A DNA stretch of 64,000 nt from Tolypeutes matacus (GCA_026826555.1 JAKSZT010053887.1:63969373-64033372); one strand, 5' to 3'. Shown: positions 1 through 12,282, counted from the first letter of the stretch. Numbers and translations are program-made. The notes: generated by a model from the sequence alone, not told the origin.

Positions 1-291
1 AAGTGGAGGTTGAAAGAGACACCTCACAGAAGATTTGCTGATAAGCACCATCTTCTGACTGGCCAGGAAACTGCAAGAAGAAAAAACACCAGAAAATTCT
101 CATGCCAGACTCCTTGGTTTGAATCTACACCACATTAGTGAGTCCCTGGCCTTATTTTGATAAATTAAGTTGGACGATTTTAAAGACTTAGAAAAAGTTG
201 AACCAAAAAATCAAAGAAGAGCCGTGAAACAAAACCACTAGACAAGAGAGAGAGAAATTGACCATCAGAGTGAATTCACTAACATATTAAG

Positions 292-1269
292 ATGGCCGGA
301 CAGCAGCAAAAATTATAAGCCATACTAAGAAACAGGAAGAGATTACACAGCCACAAAAAAAAAAAAAAATCCTGATAAGACATAATATTTAAGACAACAA
401 ATCAATGATAATCACACAAATCTCCTAAATTAATTCAAGGAGCTGAAGGAAAATATGAATAAAGAGATGAAGGATATTGAGAAGGCATTGGGTGATCATA
501 AATAACAACTGAAATCCTACAAAGAAAAGTCACAGAGATTATGGGAATAAAAGACACAAGAGATGAGATTAAAAATACATTAAAGGCATATAGCAGCAGA
601 TTTTAATTGGTGGAGGACAGGTTTAGTGAATTTCAGGACCAACTATCTGAACTTGAAAAGAAAGGAAAACAGAAAGAAAAAAGAATGGAAAAAAATAGCA
701 CAGGGCTTCAGGGAATTGAATGACAATATGAAACACACAAACATACACATTTGTGTATGGAATGGAAAAGGTGCAGAAAGGATATTTGAGGAAATAAGGA
801 CCAAAAACTTCAATTCACCCTTAAGAAAGACATAAATATCAATATCCAAGAAGAACAATGTACCCCAAACAGAATAAATCCAAACAGACCAATTCCAATA
901 CACCTACTATTCAGAAAGACAAATACCAGAGATAAAGACAGGATTCTGAAAGCATCAAGAAAAAAGCAATGTATCACATGCAAGAGATCATCAATAAGGC
1001 TTAGTGCTTATCTCTCATAAGAAAGCATGGAGAAGAGAAGAAAGTGGTATGACGAATTTCATGAACTGAGAAAGAAAAACTGCCAGTCAAGAACTCTGTA
1101 TCTGGCAAATCTGCCCTTCAAAAATGAGGGTGAATTTAAAGTGTTCACAAACAAACATAAACAAAGAGAGTATATTATGAAAAGATTGGTTTTACAAGAG
1201 ATATTAACAGTAGTGCTACAGCCTGAACAGAAAATACAAGTAAGAGAGACTTGTAGAAAAGAGTATAAA
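292..1269 (+). pseudogene. L1 ORF1 remnant (RNA-binding chaperone protein)
   Basis: L1 ORF1 normally encodes a coiled-coil trimer with an RRM and a C-terminal RNA-binding domain that packages L1 RNA in the cytoplasm. Here the likely start ATG is at 292, but stops follow within a few codons. Coiled-coil-like frame pieces lie at 430-720. The best preserved part is the C-terminal domain at 1027-1269, where the frame reads EKRRKWYDEF, then KNCQSRTLYLANL and FKNEGEFK, which matches the family pattern of this domain. Several frame changes separate the pieces, so no functional protein is possible. Confidence 0.65.
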
Positions 1270-3250
1270 TGAAGATTATTAGGAAAGGTAAACTGAAGAG
1301 TAAAAAGACAGGCAATAGTAAGATATGACAATGGAAAACCAAAGGATAAAATGGATGAAGAAAGTAATGCCTTTATAGTAATAATGTTGAATGATAATGG
1401 ATTGAACTCCTCAATCAAAATACACAGGCTGACATAATGGATACAAAAATATGAGCCATCTACATACTGTCTACAAGAGACTCTTTTCAGTCATAAGGTC
1501 ACAATCAGGTTGAAAGTGAAAGGATGGAAAAAGATATTCCATGAAAATAGTAATAAAAAAGATCTGGAGTAGCGATACTAATATTGGAAAAATATATTTT
1601 AAATGCAAACTTGTTACAAAGGATGAAGAAAGCCAATATATATTATAAAAGGGGCAATTTACAAAGGAGAAATAACTATAATAAATACCAGCTACCCTGG
1701 GTGCCCCAAGATACATGAGGCATACACTGGCAAAACTGAACGGAGAAATAGACGTCTCTACAGCAATAGTTGGAGACTTCAATACACCACTCTCAGAATT
1801 GGATGGAGCATCTGGACAGAAGATAAATAAGGGAATAGAGATCTTGAATAATATGATAAATGAAATAGACGTAACAGACATTTATAGAGCATTACTTACC
1901 AAACCAGCAAAATTTACGTTCTTTTCAAGTGCTCACTCTCCCAAGTGTAGACCATATGATGTGTCACAAGACAGTTCTCAAAAAATTAAAAAAGAATGAA
2001 ACTAAACAAAGCACTTTCAAAGAGCATAATGGAAGGAAGATGGAAATCAATATGGATAGAAACAGGGAAAATTCATAAATATATGGAGATTAAACAACAC
2101 ACTCAAATAAACAGTGGGTCAAAGAAAAAATTGCAAAAGAGATCGGTAGATATCTTAAGATGAATGAAAACAAGAATACAATATATCAAAACCTATTGAC
2201 ATTGCAAATGCAGTGTTGAGAGGGGAATTTATATTGAAAGTTACTATTAAGTTCTATTATTATAAAAGAAGGAAGAGTTAAAATCAAAGACCTAACTGCA
2301 CACCAGGTGGAAATAGGAAAAGAACAGCAAACTAGTCCCAAACCAAGCAGAAGGAAAGAAATAATAAAAAGCAGAGAAGAAATAAATGAAATTGAGCACA
2401 CAGTAAAGAGAATCAACAAACCAAAAGTTGGTTCTTTGAGGAGATCAGCAAAATTGACACCCTTTGCTAGACTGACAAAGGAAAAAGAAGGAAGGTGCAA
2501 ATAAATAACATCAGAAATTAGAGGGCGGATATTACTACAGACCTCACAGAAATAAGAGATCATAAAAAGACAGAACAACTCTATACCAACAAACTAGACA
2601 ATGTAGATGAAGTGGACAAATTCCTAGAAACACACAAACCACCTACACTGACACTAGAATAAATAGAAGACCTCAACAAACTAATCACAAGTAAAGGATT
2701 GAAACAGTCATTAAAAAAAACTCCTGAAAATGAAATATCCGGGACCAGATAGCTCCACAGGTGTATTCTACCAATCATTCAATGATGACCTAATACCAAT
2801 TTTGCTCAAGCTCTTCCAGAAAATTGAACAGGAAGGAACATTACCAAACTCATTCTGTGAAGCCAACATCCTAATACCAAAAGCAGATAAAAATACTATG
2901 AAAAAAAAGAAAATTACAGATCAATTTTTATAATGAATACAGATGCAAAAATCCTCAACAAAATACTTGCAAACAGAATTCAAAAGCACATTAAAAGAAT
3001 TATATACCATGATCAAATAGGTTTTATCTCAGTTCTACATGAGTGGTTCAATAAAAAAAAATCAGTTAGTGTAATAAACCACATTGATAAATTGAAAAAG
3101 AAAAGTCACATGATCTTCTCGGTGATGTAGACAAGGCATTTGACAAAATACAGCACCCTTTCTTGATAAAAACACTCCAGATGATAGGAATAGAAGGAAG
3201 CTTTCTCAATATGATAAAGTGAATTTATGAAAAGCCTACAGCTAGTTTTG

Positions 3251-3662
3251 TATTCAATGGTGAAAGACTGAAAGCTTTCCTCCTGAGATCAGGAACAAGA
3301 CAGGGATGCCTGCTTTTACCATTATTATTCAATATTATGCTAGAAGTTTTAGTAGAGCAATTAGGCCAGATAAAGAAATAAAGTGCACCCAATTAGGATG
3401 GGAAGAAATAAAACTTTCACTATTCATAGATAATATGATCCAATATCTAGAAAATGATAAAGTACACATATGAAAACCCCCTATCTAACATTGTACTCAA
3501 TGGTGAAAAACTGAAAGCTTTCCCACTGAGATTGGGAAAAATTTCTGGCTAGAGCAATTAGGCAAGAAAAAGAAATAAAATGCATCCAAATAGGAAAGGA
3601 GGAAGTATAACTTTCACTATTTGCTGATGATATGATGCAGTATCTAGAAACTCCTGAAAATT
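3251..3662 (+). repeat. Imperfect direct duplication inside the L1 reverse transcriptase region
   Basis: The segments 3251-3477 and 3492-3662 are the same part of ORF2, running from a variant of CAATGGTGAAA through the catalytic FADD region to TATCTAGAAA. The second copy lacks about 45 bases that encode the conserved RQGC stretch in the first. The first copy has a damaged catalytic box (FIDN) and the second keeps FADD. The two copies differ substantially, so the duplication is old or joins two different L1 sequences. Confidence 0.7.
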
Positions 3663-4020
3663 CCACAGTGAAGTTACTAGAACTAATAGACAAGTTCAGC
3701 AAAGTGGCAGGATACAAGATTAATATGCAAAAATCAGTAGTGTTTCTATACAATACTTATGAGCAATCTGAGGAGGAAGTCAGAAAAATTCCATTTATAA
3801 TAGCTACTAAAAGAGTCATATGTTTACAAATAAACTTAACCAAGGACATAAAGGATATGTATTCAGAAAACTAAAAAATATTGCCAAAAGAAACCAAAGA
3901 AAACCTAAATAAATGGAAGGCCACTTTGTGTTCATGTACTGGAAGACTAACTATCTTTAAGATATCAATTCTACCCAGACTGATTTATAGATGCAACACA
4001 ATCCCAATAAAATCCCAATA

Positions 4021-4056
4021 GCTTTTTTTTCTTTCTTTCTTTTTTTTTTTTTTTTG
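4021..4056 (+). repeat. T-rich / CT-rich simple repeat
   Basis: An uninterrupted pyrimidine tract, T8 then CTTT units then a long T run, lies within the L1 ORF2 remnant. It is most simply a slippage expansion of a short T run in the L1. Confidence 0.85.
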
Positions 4057-5554
4057 TGGAAATGGAGAAGCCAATTATAAAATTTATTTGGAACAGTTTA
4101 GGGCTGCAAATAGTGAAAAGTGTCTTAAAAAGAAAACTGAAGTTGGAGGACTCTCACTTCCTGACTTTAAATCATATTATTTAGCTACAAGTGGTAAAAA
4201 TAGCATAGTACTGGCCTAAAGATAGACATATTTACCAGTGGAACTGAAATTAGAATTCAGAAACAGACTCTCACATCTATAGTCAAGTGATTTTTGACAA
4301 AGCTGTCAAGCCTACCCAGCTGGATCAGAACAATCTCTTCAACAAATGGTGCTGGGAGAACTGGATAGTCATATCTAAAAGAAAGCAAGAGGACCCTTAT
4401 CTTACACCTTATACAAAAATTTACTCAAAAATGGATCAAAGAATTTAATATAAAAGCTACAACCATAAAGCTCCTAGAAGAAAATTAAGGAAACATCTTC
4501 AAATCTTGTAATAACAGTAGTTTTTTAAACCTTACACCCAAAGCACAAACAAAGAGAGAAAAAAAATAGATAAATGAGGCCTCCTTAAAATTAAACACTT
4601 TTATTCTTCAAAAGATTTTGTCAAGAAAGTATAAAGTCATTCTACTTAGTGGGAGAAAATATTTGGAAACCACATATCCGATAAGGATTTGATCTCCATA
4701 TTATATAGAAAGGTCATTCAACTCAACTATGAAAAGACAAGCAATCTAATATAAAAATGGGCAAACGACTTGAATAGACATTTCTCCAAAGAGGAAATAC
4801 AAATGACCACAAAGCTCATGAAAAATGTTCAACATCACTAACTGTAAGGGAAATGCAGATCAAAACTAAAATGAGATACCATTTCTCACCTTATATAATT
4901 GTCTTTATATATATAAATCACACAGAAAACTATGTGTACTGGAGAAGATGTGGAGAAATAGGAACACTTCTTCACTGTTGGTGGGAATGTAGAATGGTGC
5001 ATTCCCATCAACAGTGGTGGTACCTCAGGAAGCTGAATATGGAACTGCCATATGATCCAGCAATTCTGTTACCTGGAATATATTCATAAGAACTGAAAGC
5101 AAGGATGTGAACTGACACTTGTACACCAATGTTCATAGCAGAATGATTTACAATTGCTAAAATATGGAAGCAATCAAAGTGTCCATTAACAGATGAATGG
5201 AGAAACAAAATATGGTATGTACATATTTTGTAATACTATTCAGCTGTAAGAAGAAATTAAATTGGGCTGCATATGACTACATACAAAAGAAAGGGGTTGT
5301 ATCTTGTTGTGCTATCATGAATACAGTCTACAAAATGAACCCAAACATGTCTTAAGATTAAAATGTTTTTGGAAGAAAAAAAAATAGTTTTGTGAACAGT
5401 TGTTTAGATACTTTTTTTGATTGAAAGATAAAATGGTGTCAACAAATGAATTCCTTTTGAACTGAGACCCAGTTTTATTATTATTGTATCTTAATGCCTT
5501 GCTTAGGGTTTTAACAGCAGGAAAGCGTAAAAATTTAAATTAAATCAATAATCT

Positions 5555-6330
5555 GAGAATTGTATACACCTACAAGATTGACAAAAATTTAAAAAACAAT
5601 ATCAAGTGTTGGTAAAGATGTAAAGTAACTGGAACTCTCATACACTATCACTAGGAATGCAAGTTAGTATCAATACTTTAGTAACATATTTGATGGTTTC
5701 TAATAAATCACACTATCTATTCCATGACTCAAGAAATTCTACTCCTAATTATATATGCATTTGCCTACATATGTGCATTTTAAGTCATGTACAAGAACAC
5801 TCATAGCAACATTTTTCATACCCCCCCAAAAAAGGCACAAGCTAAATTTCTATCATCTATAGTATAGATGAATATAAATGTATATAAAACATACATTGAT
5901 TATATATATAACATACTTTGATATATATATATATCAACACTATAGAACATACATTGAATAAAATGTTATTCAGTAATGAGACTAAAAATAATTACCACTA
6001 TGTTCAACCTGAATGTCTCAAACATAATGTTCTTCTTCCATTAAGAAGTCAGATATATAACGGTACACAATATATGATTTGATTTATATAAAGCTAAAAA
6101 ACAGAAGAAACAAATCTATGGTGTTGGAAATTAATGTAATGGCTAAATTTATAAAGGATTTAGTGACAATATTGGGCCATAGAGGGGTTTGTCAGGTGCT
6201 AGCAAAATTGTGTTTCTTAAAATGAGACCTGATTACATATGTGTTCATGGAAATTAATCAATCTATGCATTTAAGGTTTATGGACTTTTCTTTATATATG
6301 TTATAATTCAATACAAATTTCAACAAGCAG
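5555..6330 (+). mobile_element. Old L1 3'-end fragment
   Basis: The stretch follows the typical order of an L1M ORF2 end and 3' untranslated region: a region like the ORF2 C-terminus (5560-5700), then phrases resembling ACTCATAGCAACATTTTTC (5799-5817), a decayed AT-rich part, and AACATAATGTTC and ATGATTTGATTTATATAAA near 6020-6090. It is more diverged than the element before it and has an AT dinucleotide run at 5905-5935. It holds no open frame of note. Confidence 0.6.
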
Positions 6331-6394
6331 GGAAAATAGAATAAAACCAAACAAAATATTATACAAGGCCTTGGTAATATGTCAAAGTGTACTG

Positions 6395-6990
6395 GTTGCT
6401 GAGTAAGAAGTCAAGAATGACTTCTGGTTTGTATGACTGGATGATTGATACTATCATTCCTGAGATGGAAAAATTTGGAATTGAAACAGATGTAAAGGGA
6501 AAGATGATTTATTTATTTTGGAGTATGTGTTCTTAAGAATATCCCAAAGAAAATAGGGAGGTCTAAATAGCAGGATAAAGTTACAGGTAAGATTGAGGAA
6601 TTTTGAAGGATGTTAAGATGAACCTCATCAAAGTAATGGGGAAGTTGGAAATAGTATGGGCTGATAGGGAGTATGTAATTTATGTGGTTTGTATATTTGC
6701 TTTTCAGATATCAACAAGAAATTCAAATGGAGATAATGTGGAAAGTGAATTTTAAGAGTTGTAGGTGCAGGTATCTTCTGCTTGCATTACATTAAATAAT
6801 TGTTTCTTGAAGAGTGTCAATGTAATATAGAGATGGTTCAGTAGACTAAAAATGTTCTTGATTCTTGATTCTTGGGAGATAATTATGATTACTGGTATAG
6901 GAAAAAAGAAGATATAGAGAAAAGGGTGAACCATGAGGAGAAAATGGAGTAAAATTTTTTTAAGTATAAATAATAGTGATTTTGATTTCA
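6395..6990 (+). other. Gene-free stretch, possibly an old mammalian repeat
   Basis: No coding or RNA feature is visible. Part of 6395-6660 (purine-rich, with phrases such as TGGGGAAGTTGGAAATAG) resembles segments at 54590-55200, suggesting an old interspersed repeat I cannot name. The rest is AT-rich and featureless. Confidence 0.3.
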
Positions 6991-7360
6991 TGTACAACTA
7001 AGTGATTGAGTATGAAAACTTATAAGAGACTACAGGGTTTGGAAAAAAGAATCCAATCTAACATTGATGTTATTGCCTTTTATATAAAATAAAATAAAAC
7101 TTATTTGCTTAATATTTACAGTATAGTAAATAATTCTGTTAATTTTGTTCTGTTAATAACTCAACAGAAACAAAATATTGAATTCAAGTTAATAAAAATT
7201 GTAAATAAGGGAACACTATAAAAAGGAACAAACTATATTTACAAAAATGTTCATTACAGAATAAAAAACAGAATATCTGAAAGAACTTGAATTATCAACA
7301 AAAAGACATACACAATGAGTTACGTTGTGTCCACTAGATGGAGTGTGATGCAATCATTTT

Positions 7361-7374
7361 AAAAGTGGTTATGA
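7361..7374 (+). repeat. Target-site duplication, left copy, of the 7375-10003 element
   Basis: AAAAGTGGTTATGA is present here and again, identically, at 10004-10017. The bases just before it are TTTT, so the insertion point reads TT/AAAA, the preferred L1 endonuclease site. This fixes the element's 5' boundary at 7375. Confidence 0.9.
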
Positions 7375-9842
7375 CCATATGGACATAATCTATGGTAAAG
7401 GCATAGAGTATAGTTGCATATTGAAGAATAGGACAGATGGGTAGTGATATTACTGGGTTTGATGGTGCAGTGTTGACAAGTGGGTAGATTAGGAAGGGCA
7501 GGTTCAAATACCCAGGGCATGTAACTATGAATCCTGACATTCCATGAGTCAAGACAGGGTAGTGTCATATGCCCCAGGGGGGTGGGGAAGAAGGAACAGT
7601 TAAGATCTAATGGGGTATTTAGTGGTCATGGGAAAGGTTTTTCAATTACCTTACAGTATTGGACACAAGACATGGTAAATATCATCAAAACATATTAAAC
7701 TGTATTGTCTAACTTGTAAACTATACTGTAAATCATTGACAATGTTTAGTTGCTATATTTTGCTATCTGTATAACAGTTATAACAATGCTAACATCCAAA
7801 AAAAAAAAAAGTGGGGTTTAATATGGAGTGGGGAAGGGGGGGGTTGGTATCTGGGAGTCTCTGGTACTCCGTGTGTGACTTTGCTGTGACCTAAAACTTC
7901 TTTGAAAATAAAATGAAAATTTGGGAGACAATGGGGATTGAGAGGGGGGAGGTGTCACGGCACACCGGACATCCGATAACACAGTGATAAAAGGAAGGAA
8001 AAAAAAAAAGAGAGAAAAGAAAAAAAAAAAGAATATATATATATTTAAAGGCATTTCTTTTGCTTTTTTCCCCCATTTTTTTGAATGTCCCAATCCGCTA
8101 ATTATATTTTTTTTGTTTGATTATTTGTTTTTTTTGTTTTTTTGTTTTTTCCCTGAGTTTCCTTATGTTTGTCTCTTGCATGTAAGCTTATCATAGTTGT
8201 TTCTTTTTCCTAGTAAGTGTATTTGATTATTTTATGGACTACATGTTCATGGAGGCTTTGGATCACAGAAGGGTTACAATGGTACTGCAGGGGATTATTG
8301 GTGGGGTGTGTCTGGGAGGGGGGTTTCATGGGAATTAGTTCATCCGAATATACATGAAAAATATACAAAATCGTTCAAAAGATCAAAAGATGGGGCATGG
8401 TCACGATGGGTGGACAATCACACAATAAATGAGGGAATCTGAATTCCTAGCCTGGAGAGCTCTTCCACAGTCTCCAAGGGAGCAGCAATAGTGCTCTGAG
8501 TGCAGGGACAGTGTCTGTCAAAAGAAGATGACCCACTGATGTGTTCTTTTTATTGATGACTACCCTTGTGAGTCTTTGCTCTTGTAACTGAGACTTAGCC
8601 TGCAGTTGTGGGGTGCCTAAGGGTTGCCACCTGAGAGCCTCCTTGTTGCTCAAATGTGGCCTCTTTCTAAGCCAAACTCAGCATATGATTGCATTACCTT
8701 CCCCCCAACTTGGGACATGACTCCCGGGGATGAGCCTCCCTGGCAACAAGGGATTAATACCAAGTGCCAACTGGCAACACAACTGGAAAAAGACCTTGAA
8801 TAAAAGGGGGGAAAGGTAAAGACAAATGAGTTCAAGTGGCTAAGAGACTTCAAAGAGAGTCGGGAGGTCATTCCAGCGGTAACTCTTACGCACACCTCAG
8901 TAGGAGCTCATAGAACATCAAAGTGCATATCAGCCTACACAGAGGGGCTCCTGAGAGCTCTGGAGACACCCAGGTCCTATATAAGGGGGAATAGCCCCAG
9001 AGACTGATGCCTTATCAGTGGGCTCTATTTTGGAATCTGTGCTCCTGAGAGTGACAGAATTGGACTCAAATAAGTCTTCCCTGCACATGGTTCATCAGTC
9101 CCTTCTATTCAAACCTATATGTGATGCTGGAGTTTTTAGGTATACTCCCAGAGCCTGGAGTCTCTGGCCTACCTATGTGCCAGGTGTGTGTGGAATCTCA
9201 GTGGAGCTGCAACTCATACCCTACAGCTCAATGGACTCATCCAAGTCACATGGCAAGGAGACAACGATGGGCAACGGCCAGCCCAGGGAATGGAGAGGGC
9301 CTACATCTGCAAACAGGATCATCCCACCCACCATATCCGTGGGATATAAGCCCTCTCTCACTTGGAGGTGGAGTGGACATCACCATCCCAGTCCCCACAG
9401 GATTGGGGGAAGAACTATGGACTAGAGTGGACTTGATGGTATTCTGTTGTACACATATGGTGATTCTAGCAATGGAAGAAATTATAACAGTGAGGTGGAG
9501 CCAGTGGCCACTGGACACTTTTGGGGCAGGGAGGGGATGTACAGTTGAAATACAGGGGCTTTTTCGGGATTTGGAGGTTGTCCTGATTGCCGTTGTGGCA
9601 ACGGATGTAGGCCATTTTAAATCAGCACACACCATTCAGAACTGTTTGGGAGAGAGTGTGGTCTACGATGTGAACTGTGGTCTATGGTTGATGGCAAGGC
9701 CCCAGGATGTGTAAGTCCATTGAGGGTGATGGGCCACAATTGTGGGAGATGTTTGTGTGGGATGTGGTGGGAGGTGTGGGAGGTGGGGAACATGGGTATC
9801 CCGGTAGGTTCCATGTAATATTTTAGGTAATCTAAGCACCCC

Positions 9843-9884
<42 letters not shown>

Positions 9885-10003
9885 CATTTTTGTAAGCAAA
9901 TGCACATATATGCATATATATTTATATATCATTTTACAAATATTGGTATGTATTGTGAAAATTTTGATTTTTACCCACAATAAAAAATAAATAAATTAAA
10001 AAA
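7375..10003 (+). mobile_element. Young 2.6-kb poly(A) retroelement, L1-type 3'-UTR family
   Basis: The element is bounded by identical 14-bp direct repeats, has an L1-type insertion site, carries AATAAA at 9979-9984 and ends in an A-rich tail, so it was inserted by L1 machinery. It has no endonuclease or reverse transcriptase frame. In order it shows a first unit ending in a run of A at 7799-7811 and a 3'-end-like phrase near 7875-7920, an A/T-rich linker (7926-8220), a second long unit (8221-9840), a TA dinucleotide run (9855-9883) and the tail. A close copy, rearranged, lies at 52034-54218; an older colinear relative lies at 61120-63775. The likeliest explanation is a 5'-truncated xenarthran L1 consisting only of a very long 3' untranslated region. 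A separate non-autonomous family is the alternative. Confidence 0.75.
9855..9883 (+). repeat. (TA)n microsatellite inside the retroelement 3' end
   Basis: A pure TA run occurs just upstream of the terminal block of the young element. The same position carries TA runs of different lengths in the related 3' ends at 36.4, 50.9 and 54.1 kb, so the repeat travels with the element. Confidence 0.85.
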
Positions 10004-10017
10004 AAAAGTGGTTATGA
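10004..10017 (+). repeat. Target-site duplication, right copy, of the 7375-10003 element
   Basis: Identical to 7361-7374. The preceding A run belongs to the poly(A) tail, so the exact left edge is ambiguous by a few A residues. Confidence 0.88.
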
Positions 10018-10379
10018 AGAATTAGAAGTTGCTCATAATACAATGTTAGGTGGAAAATGTTATGTAAATTTAGGTTAAAATTGCACATATGCAAGGAATG
10101 CAATTTGCCAAAATTCTACTGATGGAATTGGGCTAAATTGGGATTAATTTTTTCCTCTTTGGTATTTTTCTCTAATTTTCCAATACATTTTTAGTGTGGA
10201 AAAATTAATATATTTTGTAAATATAATAAGGTATAACAAGACAAATATTGCAGAATCTAAACATTAACTAGACAAATACCAAAGGTCATTAATGGTATTA
10301 TTTTTGGTATACGAATTAGTATAGAGTAACTTCTGAAGCAAACAGACCTCAAATTGTATAATGACTTATATAGAGTTGA
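10018..10379. other. No feature recognised
   Basis: AT-rich sequence that continues the pre-insertion flank of the young element. I see no frame, repeat or RNA signal. Confidence 0.5.
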
Positions 10380-10624
10380 AGTTTATTTCTTTTTCATGTA
10401 TCTGTACTTGGTACATCTGTCCAAGCGAACATGAGAATCATTAGTCAACTATTTAGCAACCAGGCATTCAGAGGTTTTGCCAACTTCAATTAATGTCTTC
10501 TAAGGCCTCTTTGGGAATCATCTCCATTACAGCTTCCTAGAAAGTGAAATGAGTGTGGAAGAGTACTCATAGGAAGGTTTTATGTACTGGACCTAAAATT
10601 GGTACACTCCCTTTGGCTAATATT

Positions 10625-11130
10625 GCCTTTTGTAGTTGTTATCTATTGTTGTGTAACAAATCACTTCCAAACTCCATAGACTAAAGAAAAACATTTTTTT
10701 CCCCACATTATTCCATGGCTTGAGTTGAGCAGCATTTCTGCTGGTCTTATTTTGTTATTTATTTAGTTATTCATTTTTTACTTATGTGGCTATATTCAGC
10801 TTATGGATTAATTGGGGCTGGACTCTGTGAGGTCAGCTGGAGCTCTCTCCCCAGCTGGTCTTTGATCCCAGGCTCATTGAGGCATAGGTATATCAGAGTG
10901 GTGTTTAAACATGATGAAAAGAGAAGCTGCAAGATCTCTTAAGACATAACTCAGAGGTCACATGATATTACTTCCATCATATTCTATTGGTGAAAACTAG
11001 CTACAAGTCCAAAGCAATTTCAGAGTTCAAAACTAAACTCTATATCTTTATGAGAGGAGCAGCAAAGACACAGTGCTAAAGAATGAGATATAGGTAGTCA
11101 TGATTCACTAGGGCACATTATTCTATCAAT
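10625..11130 (+). mobile_element. Old interspersed repeat, LTR or DNA-transposon type, unnamed
   Basis: The stretch begins with phrases like ATCTATTGTTGTGTAACAAA (10643-10662), ends with a region like GAGGTCACATGATATTACTT (10952 onward) and has an intermediate GGTCAGCTGGAGCTC block. This pattern is shared with a common mammalian repeat. The segment 59070-59280 looks like another piece of the same family's 3' half. The family is not named because I cannot separate the candidates by eye. Confidence 0.45.
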
Positions 11131-12282
11131 CTACTACATACTGGTTAGAACTTAGATACATGGCCATGCTTATGGAGAAGTGAGACTGGTAAATGAGGTC
11201 TAAATCTGCATCCAGGAAGAGAAGAAAGTATCAATTTTAATGAGTAACAAATACTCTCTGTCACAGAGGATAGCATAGTTTTGCTTGTGAACTGCGTTAA
11301 GACTTTAATGGAAGATGATGAATAACTATATTCAAAGTTTCCATTAAGTTCTATTACTGCCTTCAAGCTTGCACTTGTAGCAAAACCTCTTGATATCATA
11401 ATTCTGTTTAAGGGATTATACTATGATCTCCACTTTGCTTGACAACCCAGTTTTGGCTTTGATAGTTTTCAGTTCCAGCTGCACCTGTGTTGCCATGGTA
11501 GTGGCCAGAAATGCCAGGCAAATACACAAGTGAGACACAGGGTACCAAAAATCCACAGACACTAATGATACCACCTGCTATCTATGGATGAAGAAATAGA
11601 AATCAAAGACAGTGCAGTCAGAATGAACACATTATTTTGGATAGTACCTTAAAATCTCTTGCAATCTATGCTAAGTATTACAGCTTATTCTATAAGTATC
11701 ATGGATCTTTAAGGAGAGGAGAAACATAAGAAGAGTTATGCTTGAGAAAGGTAAATATGGTTGCAAGAAAAAAATATGTTTTGCTGGGCTAAATGTCTGA
11801 TATAGGGTGACTGATTATATTATAGATGATGAATGTTCAAATATTTGAATGAGTGTGGCTGGAGAGAGGAAAATGACTGAAAAGAATATCTGAATTAGAG
11901 TTTACATGATTTAATTGCTGATGGGAGCAGGAAGGTAGAGAAGTAATAGGTTGCATTTTATGTGAGTTTTGCCCTTTACAAAGGCACTTGACCAAATAGA
12001 AAGCAAAGGTTGACATGCAGCCCTTGTACAGCTTGCCAATCCTTGAGTCCTGGTAAAATATCTTCTTAAAGAAGACATATTGTCTCTTAATACTTCTGTC
12101 CAAGTGAGGCACTTTTTTCTAATTCATCTACCCAGACTCTGCCCTTTTCAAGTTCCAGCACGTAGAGAGAGTAACTTTTTTTTTATCAAAAGTGCAGTGT
12201 CGTAATGCTTAGGGGGGCAACAGGTCTGGGTGGGGAAGATGAGGACAATTGCTGGGTTTCTGTCTTGAATCATTTGATCAAG
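11131..12282. other. No gene recognised
   Basis: About 1.1 kb of mixed-composition sequence. Open frames are all under 100 codons and show no family resemblance. I see no clear repeat consensus, so this may be unique sequence or very old repeats. Confidence 0.4.

Larger units (their letters stand above)
1370..5090 (+). pseudogene. L1 ORF2 remnant (endonuclease and reverse transcriptase)
   Basis: ORF2 encodes the endonuclease and reverse transcriptase that drive target-primed insertion of L1 and, in trans, of SINEs. The endonuclease segment is visible at 1395-2000, including GDFNTPLSELDG near 1775 in the frame 1715-1996. Reverse transcriptase pieces lie at 2730-2930 ([11 protein letters not shown]), 2933-3130 ([17 protein letters not shown]) and 3600-3870 (catalytic FADD within [10 protein letters not shown] near 3620). 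The C-terminal cysteine/histidine-rich region lies at 4930-5087 (CGEIGTLLHCWWEC). The pieces occupy different frames and contain stops. Part of the reverse transcriptase is present twice in diverged form (3251-3477 and 3492-3662). Confidence 0.85.
1..5385 (+). mobile_element. Decayed LINE-1 retrotransposon, near full length, running in from the window edge
   Basis: This stretch reads in order as the tail of a 5' untranslated region (1-290), ORF1 remains, ORF2 remains with endonuclease, reverse transcriptase and C-terminal segments, and a short 3' end finishing in an A run near 5375-5384. Both reading frames carry many stops and frame shifts, so it is dead. Its divergence and layout fit an old mammalian L1M-type subfamily. 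No 5' target-site duplication can be assessed because the element begins at or before base 1. A T-rich and CT-rich tract at 4021-4056 sits inside the ORF2 region and looks like later slippage expansion. Confidence 0.9.

Noticed and set aside
1027..1269. An intact L1 ORF1 protein
   Set aside because: Only the C-terminal segment is open; upstream parts are in other frames with stops.
9121..9714. A 197-residue plus-strand frame as a gene
   Set aside because: It lies wholly in the young retroelement in a different frame from the other long frame, and the sister copy breaks it at the twin-priming junction.
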